Of a stretch of DNA of 29,232 bases, positions 1 to 7,599 are shown in pieces. The number at the start of each line of letters is the position of its first letter. Positions within the stretch are counted from its first letter, which is position 1. The notes under the pieces are model-generated. The model did not search any database. It saw only the letters and a list, made by a program, of their open reading frames with translations, and had not been told where the DNA came from. The stretch spans positions 1 to 29,232 of the forward strand of contig JAJRSY010000153.1 of NCBI GenBank assembly GCA_024278565.1, read 5' to 3'. Source of the stretch: Bacteroidota bacterium (GTDB lineage Bacteria; Bacteroidota; Bacteroidia; Flavobacteriales; Flavobacteriaceae). A program made the position numbers and the translations under genes.

Positions 1-276
1 AGTTTGTTTAGACATTTTTTAGCAAGAATGAGAAGAAAATCCAAATGCTATTCTAAGAGCATGAAAATGCTAGAATTGTCAGTACTTTTGTTGATGCATT
101 ATCGGAACAAGACACTATCTATATTAAATTAGCAATGCCTTTAATGTCTGTATAGTCACTGAAAAACACGATTTTGCCACTAGTGTGTGAAAAGGGGATG
201 GCGGTACTGGAAAATTTCAGGCTCAGCGGACATATACACATGAAAAATCGGAGAATTTAGGATGCACATTTTAGTT

Positions 277-396
277 TCTAACAAGGCACGACATAGCGAG
301 AGCTATGGACGAGGTGGAGCGGTGGCAAAAGCATGGCCAGCTTGTGATGAGCGATAGCCGAAGTGTACTACGATTAATAATTTTAACGCCGTTAGA
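277..396. repeat. attC-like or structured repeat, tentative
   Basis: TCTAAC followed by AAGGC at 277-287 faces GCC followed by GTTAGA at 388-396, an inverted pair 120 bp apart. Inside it a small hairpin (CATAGC, 4-nt loop, GCTATG) lies at 292-307. The ends resemble the core boxes of integron attC sites, and the length falls within the attC range. However, the outermost bases do not fit the RYYYAAC/GTTRRRY consensus, and no integrase or cassette gene is visible. It may equally be a dispersed non-coding repeat. Confidence 0.2.
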
Positions 397-410
397 GGCA
401 GAAAGACGCT

Positions 411-435
411 TACCTGCCTGCCGGACAGGCAGGTA
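411..435. repeat. GC-rich palindrome, copy 1
   Basis: TACCTGCCTG at 411-420 pairs perfectly with CAGGCAGGTA at 426-435 around a 5-nt loop. It belongs to a family of AACCTGCC...GGCAGGTT hairpins that recurs in several intergenic gaps of this window (1954, 24064, 25468, 25624). It lies about 70 bp beyond the antiporter stop codon, so it could also act as a weak transcription end for that gene, although no clear T-run follows. Confidence 0.6.
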
Positions 436-507
436 AAACTTCGGGTTTTCATGTGTCATGAGTATATTAGGTTATTCAGCGGTAGATGTCATGTTGTCTA
501 TATCCTT

Positions 508-1845
508 TTAGTTGGTAGTGCCTTGGTTCGGATTTTCGATTTCAGGTTCTTCCGGTTCATTGTTTTTCCTTACTTCCGAATGAGAGGTATTGGCATGTAG
601 GGCATCTTCCGCCTCATTTCTTTCGAGAACCGCCTCATCGATTTCATCCAATAAAGTGCCCATTTTTCGTTTGTCCTTTATCATTGCCCAGGTCATGACA
701 AGGCTGGTGGCAATGATTATGAAAAGAAGAATGCCCGATTCAAAACCAGCGACTTCCGCCTGTTTTGGTATGGCGTAGAAAAGTAGCACGGTGATCAACC
801 CTCTGGGCGCAATGAAGAGTTGGGGCAGAATATCCTTCCCTATAAATACCCTGAGTACCGCAAAACGAATGGCGTAAATCGACACGATGATCAAAAGGCT
901 GACCAGGACCACGGTAAAACTCAGCAGTGAGGACAGTACAATGGTGATGCCGAAAATGACAAAGAAAAAGGTGCGCACTATAAAAGCGGTCTCTAAGGTG
1001 ATGATGTGCAGCTCGTGGTAGATTTGCTGTATTTTTTCATTCTCAAGAAATATCGCCGTTTTGCCCGGGAAGAACAGTTTGACATTCTTGATGATCAGTC
1101 CGAAAATCAAAATAATGATCAAAGACGACAGGTGCATTTTTTTTCCGATAGCATAAAGTAAGAGCAGTACGGCGATCAACAGAAATAATTTGGCCTGGCT
1201 CTTAATGCGTTGAAAAATGAGAATTATGGCATAACTGGCCACAATGGCAATGACAATGGTCAACACAAGATTGATGGCAAAACCTGAAATACCGGTATCT
1301 TGAGCAGGGTCAAGGCCTCCGATTAGAAAATAGAACATCATAATGCCCATAATATCAGAGAAGGTGCTTTCGTAAATATGGAACTCCCTCTTTTTGTCTG
1401 AAAGTCCGCCAACACTTGGAATGATGATCGCGCTTGATAGAATGGAAAGCGGCGTCGCATAGATCCATGCCAATTGCATGGTCATTTCAGGTATGAACTG
1501 ATAGATGATCAAAGCCGCGATCCAGGTCGATCCCACAAGACCGATCAGTGCAATGGCCATCGATTTTATAATTGGAATGATTTTATCCTTTTTAAGTTCA
1601 AGCTCTAAAGCCGCTTCAAGTACGATCATGATCAAGCCCACGGTGCCCAAAATTTCAAGAGATCCCGCAAAATCGGGAGTGTTGGGAACAAAAAGATCAA
1701 GAACGATCTTTATGAAAACGCCCAATACTATAAGCATGAGCACAGAAGGGATGTTCGTCTTTTTCGCAATGCCATTGAACCAGAACGATAGTACCACAAT
1801 GATTGATGCTCCGATGATCAGATTGTAAGAAGATAGAATTTCCAT
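508..1845 (-). CDS. Cation:proton antiporter, CPA family
   Basis: Predicted integral membrane antiporter (445 aa) that would exchange Na+ or K+ for H+ across the inner membrane. The sequence shows about a dozen hydrophobic segments, beginning directly after the chosen start, a family-typical APRGLITVLLFYAIP segment in the last third, and a hydrophilic acidic tail of about 55 residues rich in Glu and Asn. The frame stays open upstream to 1953, but those 36 residues are polar, unlike the family, and overlap a repeat, so the ATG at 1843-1845 is preferred; the protein then starts MEILSSYNLI. It is transcribed away from rimP, alone. The exported ion cannot be told from sequence. The family is secure, the subfamily is not. 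Confidence 0.85.
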   Translation of the reverse strand: MEILSSYNLIIGASIIVVLSFWFNGIAKKTNIPSVLMLIVLGVFIKIVLDLFVPNTPDFAGSLEILGTVGLIMIVLEAALELELKKDKIIPIIKSMAIALIGLVGSTWIAALIIYQFIPEMTMQLAWIYATPLSILSSAIIIPSVGGLSDKKREFHIYESTFSDIMGIMMFYFLIGGLDPAQDTGISGFAINLVLTIVIAIVASYAIILIFQRIKSQAKLFLLIAVLLLLYAIGKKMHLSSLIIILIFGLIIKNVKLFFPGKTAIFLENEKIQQIYHELHIITLETAFIVRTFFFVIFGITIVLSSLLSFTVVLVSLLIIVSIYAIRFAVLRVFIGKDILPQLFIAPRGLITVLLFYAIPKQAEVAGFESGILLFIIIATSLVMTWAMIKDKRKMGTLLDEIDEAVLERNEAEDALHANTSHSEVRKNNEPEEPEIENPNQGTTN

Positions 1846-1953
1846 AGGTTCAGTTGGGGGCTTAAGTTGGTTAAAAATACCACTAAATGGTTTATTAGTG
1901 AAACTCTCCCGTATTCTTCGAGATTGAGGTGTTTGTAAAACGAGCTGAACCAA

Positions 1954-1969
1954 CCTGCCGGCTGGCAGG
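1954..1969. repeat. GC-rich palindrome, copy 2
   Basis: CCTGCC at 1954-1959 pairs with GGCAGG at 1964-1969 around a 4-nt loop. It is a short member of the same hairpin family as 411-435. It lies upstream of the antiporter gene, in the gap between two divergent genes. Confidence 0.5.
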
Positions 1970-1987
1970 AATTACTAGTTGAACTAA

Positions 1988-2006
1988 CTCCGCTTTTTCA
2001 GCGGAG
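1988..2006. repeat. CTCCGCT-TTTTC-AGCGGAG hairpin
   Basis: A perfect 7-bp stem with a 5-nt loop. The same loop and inner stem recur in the opposite orientation at 24262-24278 (CCCGCT-GAAAA-AGCGGG). It sits between the divergent antiporter and rimP genes, so a terminator role for either is not expected. It is best read as a dispersed intergenic repeat. A GGTTCAATACC string just after it (2010-2021) mimics a tRNA T-arm but has no tRNA around it. Confidence 0.45.
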
Positions 2007-2261
2007 CCCGGGTTCAATACCTCTCTCGAAACTTCGGGACTATTGATGGGTACAGGGCTTTTCTTGGGGTTTAAATGTAAAATGATATTATAAAACGGTT
2101 AATAACACCATATTCGTATATCATTTTGATTTTTAGTCCCAAACTAGGGCATCTCATTTTGTTATATTCTTATAGTGGGTGAATACACCTTGTTTGAGGT
2201 TAACAGTGTTAAATTTTACTATCGAAAAAATAATAGGCTATGGTAAAAACGAAAAATAGTG

Positions 2262-2270
2262 TATATTTGC
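2262..2270 (+). promoter_or_regulatory. Promoter -7 box for rimP-nusA-infB
   Basis: TATATTTGC matches the Bacteroidetes -7 consensus TAnnTTTG. Transcription would start near 2276, giving a leader of about 60 nt ahead of rimP. No convincing -33 TTG/TTTG element is seen at the right distance, so recognition may rely mainly on the -7 box. Confidence 0.65.
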
Positions 2271-2298
2271 ACGACTGAAAGGATATAAAAGTATTCAT

Positions 2299-2324
2299 GA
2301 GGGGGCCATTATAGTCCTCTTTTT
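2299..2324 (+). terminator. Leader hairpin plus T-run, possible attenuator
   Basis: GAGGG at 2299-2303 can pair with TCCTC at 2315-2319 (one G-U pair), followed directly by five T residues at 2320-2324. It lies entirely inside the rimP leader, between the promoter and the start codon. A hairpin with a U-tract in that place could terminate part of the transcripts early. NusA is the product of the second gene and acts on such hairpins, so feedback is possible. The stem is short, so this is tentative. Confidence 0.35.
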
Positions 2325-2338
2325 CATTTCTAATTGTT

Positions 2339-2800
2339 ATGTTGAAGCAAAAAGTAGAAACACTTTTAAGCGATGCCTTGGCTGAAGATGGGTCTTTGTT
2401 TCTGATAGATTTTACCATTACTTCAGATAATAAGATAAATGTGGTTTTGGATGGCGACAACGGGGTAACGGTTCAAGACTGTATGAGAATAAGTCGGGCC
2501 ATAGAACATAATTTAGATCGTGAAGAAGAAGATTTCTCTTTAGAAATTGCTTCATCGGGGGCAGCGGCGCCCCTTAAAATGCCCAGACAGTATAAAAAAA
2601 ACATTGGCAGAAAGTTAGAGGTAAGGACCAATGAGGATAATTACAGGGGAAACCTTACTGCAGCCACCGAAAACGGCATTGTAATAGAGTGGAAAGCACG
2701 AGAGCCCAAGCCCATAGGTAAAGGGAAGGTTACAGTTCAGAAAAAAAAGGAAATCGTTTTTTCTGATATAAAGGAAGCAAAGGTTATTTTGAAATTTTAA
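2339..2800 (+). CDS. rimP: Ribosome maturation factor RimP
   Basis: Cytoplasmic factor needed for assembly of the 30S ribosomal subunit. The 153-aa product has the usual two-part layout: an alpha/beta N-terminal domain (about 1-80) with the LFLIDFTITSDNKINVVLDGD strand-turn-strand and the DCMRISRAIEHNLD helix, and an Sm-like C-terminal domain (about 85-153) ending in a basic VTVQKKKEIVFSDIKEAKV stretch. The linker reads EIASSGAAAPLK where most relatives have EVSSPG...PLK, so the usual SPG turn is changed. It is the first gene of the rimP-nusA-infB operon, an arrangement conserved across bacteria; nusA follows after 10 bp. Confidence 0.95.
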   Translation: MLKQKVETLLSDALAEDGSLFLIDFTITSDNKINVVLDGDNGVTVQDCMRISRAIEHNLDREEEDFSLEIASSGAAAPLKMPRQYKKNIGRKLEVRTNEDNYRGNLTAATENGIVIEWKAREPKPIGKGKVTVQKKKEIVFSDIKEAKVILKF

Positions 2801-2810
2801 TAGAAGAACA

Positions 2811-4043
2811 ATGGAAAATATTGCGCTGATCGAATCATTCTCAGAGTTCAAGGATGATAAATTCATTGATAGGGTAACGTTGATGGCGATTTTAGAAGAT
2901 GTGTTTAGAAGTACGCTAAAAAAGAAATTTGGATCTGACGAGAATTTTGATATTATCATTAACCCCGATAAAGGGGATTTGGAGATTTGGAGAAATAGAA
3001 TCGTTGTAGAAGATGGTGAGGTTGAAGACCCCAATGAAGAAATATCGCTTTCAGAGGCGCAGAAAATCGAACCTGATTTTGAAGTCGGCGAGGATGTTTC
3101 AGAAGAAGTGAAACTGATGAATTTGGGTCGAAGGGCTATTTTGGCACTTCGCCAAAACTTGATCTCTAAAATTCAAGAACATGACAACACTACCATTTAC
3201 AAGCAGTTTAAGGATCTTGAAGGAGAAATTTACACTGCTGAAGTACACCACATAAGACACAAGGTCATTATCTTGTTAGATGATGAGGGCAATGAGATAT
3301 TGCTTCCTAAAGACCGGCAAATTCCTTCTGATTTCTTTAGAAAAGGAGATAATGTTCGTGGTGTGATCGAGAGTGTTGAACTGAAAGGCAGTAAGCCTTC
3401 TATCATCATGTCAAGAAGTTCACCGAAATTTTTAGAACAGCTGTTCTTTCAAGAAATACCCGAGGTATTCGATGGTCTTATCTCTGTTAAGAAAGTAGTT
3501 CGTATACCCGGTGAAAAAGCAAAGGTTGCCGTAGATTCTTATGATGATCGTATTGATCCTGTTGGTGCCTGTGTAGGTATGAAAGGGTCGCGTATTCATG
3601 GTATAGTACGTGAACTGGGCAATGAGAATATTGATGTCATAAACTGGACCGCCAATCCACAGTTATTGGTGACTAGGGCATTGAGCCCGGCAAGGGTTTC
3701 ATCGGTGAAGTTAAATGATGAAAAAATGACCGCTCAAGTATACCTTAAACCAGAAGAGGTCTCCAAAGCAATTGGTAGGGGAGGTCATAACATTAGGTTG
3801 GCCGGCAAGTTGACAGGTTATGAGATTGATGTATTTCGTGAAGGAGTGGAAGAAGATGTGGAGCTTACCGAGTTTTCTGATGAAATAGATGCTTGGGTCA
3901 TTGAAGAGTTCGGTAAAATAGGAATGGATACCGCAAGAAGTGTGTTGGAACAAGATGTGGCCGACCTTGTAAAAAGAACAGATCTTGAAGAAGAGACAAT
4001 TTTAGAAGTTGTTCGTATACTAAAAGCAGAATTGGAAGAATAG
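2811..4043 (+). CDS. nusA: Transcription termination/antitermination protein NusA
   Basis: RNA polymerase-binding elongation factor that controls pausing, termination and antitermination. The 410-aa protein has an N-terminal RNAP-binding domain (about 1-125), an S1 RNA-binding domain (about 132-198), and two KH domains. The KH loops are visible as GMKG at 256-259 and GRGG at 322-325. The C-terminus (about 345-410) is one short acidic helical segment, without the two acidic repeats of E. coli NusA (495 aa). This shorter form is usual in Bacteroidetes. It is the second gene of the operon, 10 bp after rimP and 51 bp before infB. Confidence 0.97.
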   Translation: MENIALIESFSEFKDDKFIDRVTLMAILEDVFRSTLKKKFGSDENFDIIINPDKGDLEIWRNRIVVEDGEVEDPNEEISLSEAQKIEPDFEVGEDVSEEVKLMNLGRRAILALRQNLISKIQEHDNTTIYKQFKDLEGEIYTAEVHHIRHKVIILLDDEGNEILLPKDRQIPSDFFRKGDNVRGVIESVELKGSKPSIIMSRSSPKFLEQLFFQEIPEVFDGLISVKKVVRIPGEKAKVAVDSYDDRIDPVGACVGMKGSRIHGIVRELGNENIDVINWTANPQLLVTRALSPARVSSVKLNDEKMTAQVYLKPEEVSKAIGRGGHNIRLAGKLTGYEIDVFREGVEEDVELTEFSDEIDAWVIEEFGKIGMDTARSVLEQDVADLVKRTDLEEETILEVVRILKAELEE

Positions 4044-4094
4044 CTATATATTAGCAGCATGTAGAGTGTTTTAAAAGAATAGGAATCAGTATTT

Positions 4095-6776
4095 ATGGCA
4101 GACATTGCAACAATAAGGCTCAGTAAAGTTTTAAGGGAGCTTAATATTTCGTTAGATAGGGCGATAGAATTTCTATCCTCAAAAGGCCATGCTGTGGAGG
4201 CACGCCCAACCACTAAGATATCAGGAGAAATTTACCAAGTGTTGCTCGATGAGTTTCAAACTGATATGAGCAAAAAAGTTGCATCAAAAGAAGTTGGTGA
4301 GGAAAAAAGGAAAGAGAAGGAAGCAATAAGGGTTCGACTTGAAAATGAGCAAGAAGAAAGAAGATTGGCAAGAGCAGCAAGGTCAGCTGCCTCTGAAAAT
4401 GTGATAAAGGCGAAAGCTGAATTATCAGGTCTTAAGACGGTGGGCAAGATAGATCTTGATCCGAAAAAAAAGGAAAAAGAAGTTGTAAAAGAAGAAAAAG
4501 CCAAAGCGGTCGATTCCGAACCCGTTAAAAAAGAGCAAGCAGAAATTATCAAACCCGAAAAGGAGGCAGTAGCAGAAACTCCCGATAAGGTAGAAACAGT
4601 TATTGAAGAAGAAAAAATAGCTACACAGTATAAAAAACTCACAGGTCCTAAAATAACGGGTGATAAGATAGACCTTACTAAATTCCAAAAACCCAAGAAA
4701 AAGAAGGAGGAACCCAAAACATCAAATAATACCGATAGAAAGCGAAAGCGAAAACGCATCATCAGTAATAAGCCCGGTACCACTTCAGGAAAGGGTTCTG
4801 GAGGCAGGGCGTTCGGATCGCCCGGTAGAAAGGGAGGCCAACGTTCTGGAAATGTTAATAAAGTAGAGCCATCAGAAGAAGATGTTCAAAAACAAGTAAG
4901 GGAAACCTTAGAGAAATTACAAGGGAAAACAAAAAAAGGAAAAGGCGCTAAATATAGAAGAGACAAAAGAGATCAGCACCGTCAGCTAACCGAGGCCGAC
5001 GTTGAGCTACAGCATATTGAAAGTAAGACGCTAAAAGTCACTGAGTTTGTAACCGCCAATGAGGTGGCTACAATGATGGATGTTTCTACGACCGAGATTA
5101 TCTCGGCCTGTATGTCGCTAGGTATCATGGTTACCATGAACCAGAGGTTAGATGCGGAAACCTTGTCTATAGTGGCGGATGAATTCGGTTTTGAAGTCGA
5201 GTTCGTTACCGCTGATATCGAAGATGCGATATTAGAAGAAGAAGATGCGCCTGAAGATTTGAAGCCTAGGGCACCCATTGTTACGGTGATGGGTCACGTA
5301 GATCATGGTAAAACTTCGCTTTTGGACTATATTCGAAAAGAAAATGTTATTGCAGGTGAAAGCGGTGGTATTACACAGCATATTGGGGCGTACGGTGTTA
5401 CCTTAGATGATGGGCAGCGTATTTCTTTTTTAGATACTCCCGGTCATGAGGCCTTTACGGCGATGCGTGCCCGTGGGGCGCAGGTGACCGATATTGCTAT
5501 AATTGTTGTAGCCGCTGATGATGATATAATGCCGCAAACAAAAGAAGCGGTCAGTCATGCTCAGGCAGCAGGGGTTCCCATTGTTTTTGCAATTAATAAG
5601 ATCGATTTGCCAGCGGCCAACCCTGACAAGATAAAAGAAGGGCTGTCGCAGATGAATTTATTGGTCGAAGACTGGGGCGGTAAGATCCAGTCCCATGATA
5701 TTTCGGCAAAGACGGGCGAAGGTGTTGATGAACTGCTTGAAAAGGTATTGCTAGAAGCCGAACTTTTAGAGTTAAAGGCCAACGCTGATAAATTAGCGTC
5801 AGGAACCGTAGTGGAAGCCTTCTTAGATAAGGGAAAAGGATATATTTCAATAGTTATGGTGCAGGCCGGAACCCTAAAGATCGGCGATTATGTTTTAGCG
5901 GGCACGTGCAGTGGTAAAGTCAAGGCCATGCAAGATGAGCGCGGTAATAGTGTTTCTGAGGTAGGGCCATCGACACCGATATCCGTTTTAGGGTTGGATG
6001 GTGCGCCCCAGGCCGGTGATAAGTTCAATATATTGGAAGATGAACGTGAAGCGAAGCAGATTGCAACAAGAAGATCACAGTTGCAGCGAGAACAATCGGT
6101 AAGAACGCAACGACATATTACGTTAGATGAAATCGGAAGACGAATTGCCTTGGGTGATTTCAAAGAATTGAACATTATCCTCAAAGGTGATGTTGATGGC
6201 TCTGTTGAGGCCTTGACCGATTCTTTCCAAAAGCTATCCACAGAAGAGATACAGGTGAGCATAATTCACAAAGCGGTCGGCCCAATTACAGAATCTGATG
6301 TGCTTCTGGCCTCTGCTTCAGATGCCGTGATTATCGGTTTTAATGTCAGGCCTATGGGTAAAGCCAGGTTGTTGGCAGATAAAGAGGAAATCGATATCAG
6401 AATGTACTCGATTATATATGATGCCATAAATGAGCTTAAAGATGCAATGGAGGGTATGTTATCTCCTGAAATGAAAGAAGAGGTAACCGGTACTGCAGAA
6501 ATCAGAGAAACCTTCAAAATTTCCAAAGTCGGTACCATTGCCGGATGTATGGTGACAACCGGTAAGATTTTCAGAAATTCGGACATACGTTTGATCCGTG
6601 ATGGTGTAGTGATTTATACTGGCGAACTGGCCTCTTTAAAGCGATTTAAAGACGATGCCAAAGAAGTTGCAAAAGGGTATGATTGCGGACTACAGGTGAA
6701 GAATTACAATGATATTAAAGAAGGTGATGTTGTTGAGGCCTTTCAAGAAGTGGCGGTCAAGAAAAAATTGAAGTAA
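4095..6776 (+). CDS. infB: Translation initiation factor IF-2
   Basis: GTPase that brings initiator fMet-tRNA to the 30S subunit and promotes subunit joining. The 893-aa product starts with an IF2_N-type helical segment (about 1-55). A long, highly charged, low-complexity Lys/Glu and Gly/Arg linker follows (about 60-300), then a second IF2_N-like domain before the G domain. GTPase motifs are intact: GHVDHGKT at 400-407, DTPGHE at 447-452, NKID at 501-504 and SAK at 537-539. Domains II, III and the tRNA-binding C-terminal domain follow to residue 893. It is the last gene of the operon and is followed by a shared bidirectional terminator at 6902-6928. Confidence 0.98.
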   Translation: MADIATIRLSKVLRELNISLDRAIEFLSSKGHAVEARPTTKISGEIYQVLLDEFQTDMSKKVASKEVGEEKRKEKEAIRVRLENEQEERRLARAARSAASENVIKAKAELSGLKTVGKIDLDPKKKEKEVVKEEKAKAVDSEPVKKEQAEIIKPEKEAVAETPDKVETVIEEEKIATQYKKLTGPKITGDKIDLTKFQKPKKKKEEPKTSNNTDRKRKRKRIISNKPGTTSGKGSGGRAFGSPGRKGGQRSGNVNKVEPSEEDVQKQVRETLEKLQGKTKKGKGAKYRRDKRDQHRQLTEADVELQHIESKTLKVTEFVTANEVATMMDVSTTEIISACMSLGIMVTMNQRLDAETLSIVADEFGFEVEFVTADIEDAILEEEDAPEDLKPRAPIVTVMGHVDHGKTSLLDYIRKENVIAGESGGITQHIGAYGVTLDDGQRISFLDTPGHEAFTAMRARGAQVTDIAIIVVAADDDIMPQTKEAVSHAQAAGVPIVFAINKIDLPAANPDKIKEGLSQMNLLVEDWGGKIQSHDISAKTGEGVDELLEKVLLEAELLELKANADKLASGTVVEAFLDKGKGYISIVMVQAGTLKIGDYVLAGTCSGKVKAMQDERGNSVSEVGPSTPISVLGLDGAPQAGDKFNILEDEREAKQIATRRSQLQREQSVRTQRHITLDEIGRRIALGDFKELNIILKGDVDGSVEALTDSFQKLSTEEIQVSIIHKAVGPITESDVLLASASDAVIIGFNVRPMGKARLLADKEEIDIRMYSIIYDAINELKDAMEGMLSPEMKEEVTGTAEIRETFKISKVGTIAGCMVTTGKIFRNSDIRLIRDGVVIYTGELASLKRFKDDAKEVAKGYDCGLQVKNYNDIKEGDVVEAFQEVAVKKKLK

Positions 6777-6863
6777 TACCTAAAATGCGCAAGTACTTTC
6801 TATTACGAAGCCAACCTGTCCGTCATTGTTGGGAATAGTCAAAAAAATAGTCCACTTTTGACC

Positions 6864-6894
6864 AACCTGCGAGGTCTTTTTCCGACCTTAGGTT
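6864..6894. repeat. Degenerate AACCTGCNAGGT palindrome
   Basis: AACCTGCGAGGTC at 6864-6876 faces GACCTTAGGTT at 6884-6894 and would form a stem with a 2-nt bulge. The left arm matches the first ten bases or so of the better palindrome at 27746-27778, so it is probably an eroded copy of the same intergenic element. Confidence 0.4.
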
Positions 6895-6901
6895 TATATA
6901 T

Positions 6902-6928
6902 AAAAATCGACCTATTTGGTCGATTTTT
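6902..6928. terminator. Bidirectional terminator, infB / SPOR gene
   Basis: An 11-bp perfect stem (AAAAATCGACC at 6902-6912, GGTCGATTTTT at 6918-6928) with a 5-nt loop. It ends in a T-run on either strand, so it works as an intrinsic terminator in both directions. It lies 125 bp after infB and contains the stop codon of the convergent SPOR gene (6912-6914), so that gene terminates within its own last codons. Confidence 0.85.
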
Positions 6929-7283
6929 TAGGTTTCAGCAACATTGCATCAGGGTATTTTTTTCTAACTTCGATAAACTTCCGTTCCGCTTCCAGTTTGG
7001 TTTTGAACCGCCCCAAACGAACCCGATAAGTGGGTGAGTCGAAATCTATTTTTGAATACATACTCGGAAAATCCTGTTCTACCCTTGATTTTATTTTCTG
7101 TGCCTTGGCGTGAGAACCAAAACCAACCTGTATTCTATAATATGTAGAAGTTTCGTTGGCGGCTTTGTAAATACCTAAAAGGGCAACGATCTTTTTGTCT
7201 TGTTCAATATTGACCCTTCCTTCTTGTGCGTTCAAGAAACAAACTGAAAATGAGAATATATATATATATGCAATTGTTTTCAT
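6912..7283 (-). CDS. Small secreted SPOR-domain protein
   Basis: A 123-aa protein with an N-terminal signal peptide (hydrophobic AYIYIFSFSVCFLNAQ, likely cleavage after NA/Q around residue 19) and a SPOR domain over about residues 45-115. The SPOR fold shows as YYRIQVGFGSHAKAQKIKS, then the YRVRLGRFKTKLEAERKF repeat half. SPOR domains bind glycan strands of peptidoglycan stripped of stem peptides, so a periplasmic cell-wall role is likely. The partner and exact role are unknown. It is convergent with infB and divergent from the respiratory operon. The ATG at 7281-7283 fits the signal peptide. Confidence 0.85.
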   Translation of the reverse strand: MKTIAYIYIFSFSVCFLNAQEGRVNIEQDKKIVALLGIYKAANETSTYYRIQVGFGSHAKAQKIKSRVEQDFPSMYSKIDFDSPTYRVRLGRFKTKLEAERKFIEVRKKYPDAMLLKPKKSTK

Positions 7284-7348
7284 GTTGAAAAATTTAATAA
7301 GTTTTAGATGTTTAGTTCAGACGTTTTAACACGATTAAGTTAAACTCT

Positions 7349-7356
7349 CAAACTTA
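7349..7356 (-). promoter_or_regulatory. Putative -7 box for SPOR gene
   Basis: On the minus strand this reads TAAGTTTG, a full match to TAnnTTTG. A TTG lies about 15 bp upstream of it. Transcription would start about 60 nt before the SPOR start codon. Confidence 0.45.
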
Positions 7357-7450
7357 ATTTCATGGTATCGACAATGTGTGTTATGTATATTGGTTTGTAA
7401 AAATAGTTTTTAAATGGCAAACATGACTATTGAATTTTTATTTAGAATAA

Positions 7451-7471
7451 TTATAAATTATAAATTATAAA
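7451..7471. repeat. Three TTATAAA repeats
   Basis: Three perfect copies of the 7-bp unit TTATAAA, ending about 33 bp before the -7 box of the actA promoter. An AT-rich tract in this place may bend DNA or act like an UP element for the respiratory operon. Confidence 0.6.
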
Positions 7472-7504
7472 TACCTTAACATTTTCAAAATAAACTGTAT
7501 GTTG

Positions 7505-7512
7505 TATTTTTG
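7505..7512 (+). promoter_or_regulatory. Promoter -7 box for the act-cox operon
   Basis: TATTTTTG fully matches TAnnTTTG. Transcription would start near 7518, leaving a leader of about 80 nt before actA. No strong -33 motif is seen; the upstream DNA is very AT-rich. Confidence 0.55.
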
Positions 7513-7599
7513 TTCGCAGTTTATTGAACGATAATGACAAATCTATCTGGTTAGTATATAAATTATCGTGCCAAAATTTAGATTGAAATATTCTATTAT

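Larger units (their letters stand above)
1..507. other. Gene-poor left edge
   Basis: No coding region here is supported. Short open frames exist on both strands, but none has a recognisable domain, signal peptide or family-like composition. What can be seen is a structured stretch with a near-inverted repeat at 277-396 and a perfect GC-rich hairpin at 411-435. Both are listed separately. The left part (1-270) may be the degraded end of something lying outside the window, but this cannot be decided from the sequence shown. Confidence 0.5.

Noticed and set aside
1..135. Possible 3' end of a coding gene entering from the left
   Set aside because: All frames are stopped early and the short peptides show no recognisable motif.
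271..459. 62-aa minus-strand open frame at the left edge
   Set aside because: No family-like composition; it overlaps the structured repeat and the perfect palindrome at 411-435.
2005..2030. tRNA T-arm-like string GGTTCAATACC
   Set aside because: No acceptor, D or anticodon arms can be fitted around it; it is part of a repeat-rich gap.
4256..4783. 175-aa minus-strand open frame inside infB
   Set aside because: Shadow of the low-complexity charged linker of IF-2; Ser/Phe-rich as expected for the complement of Lys/Glu codons.
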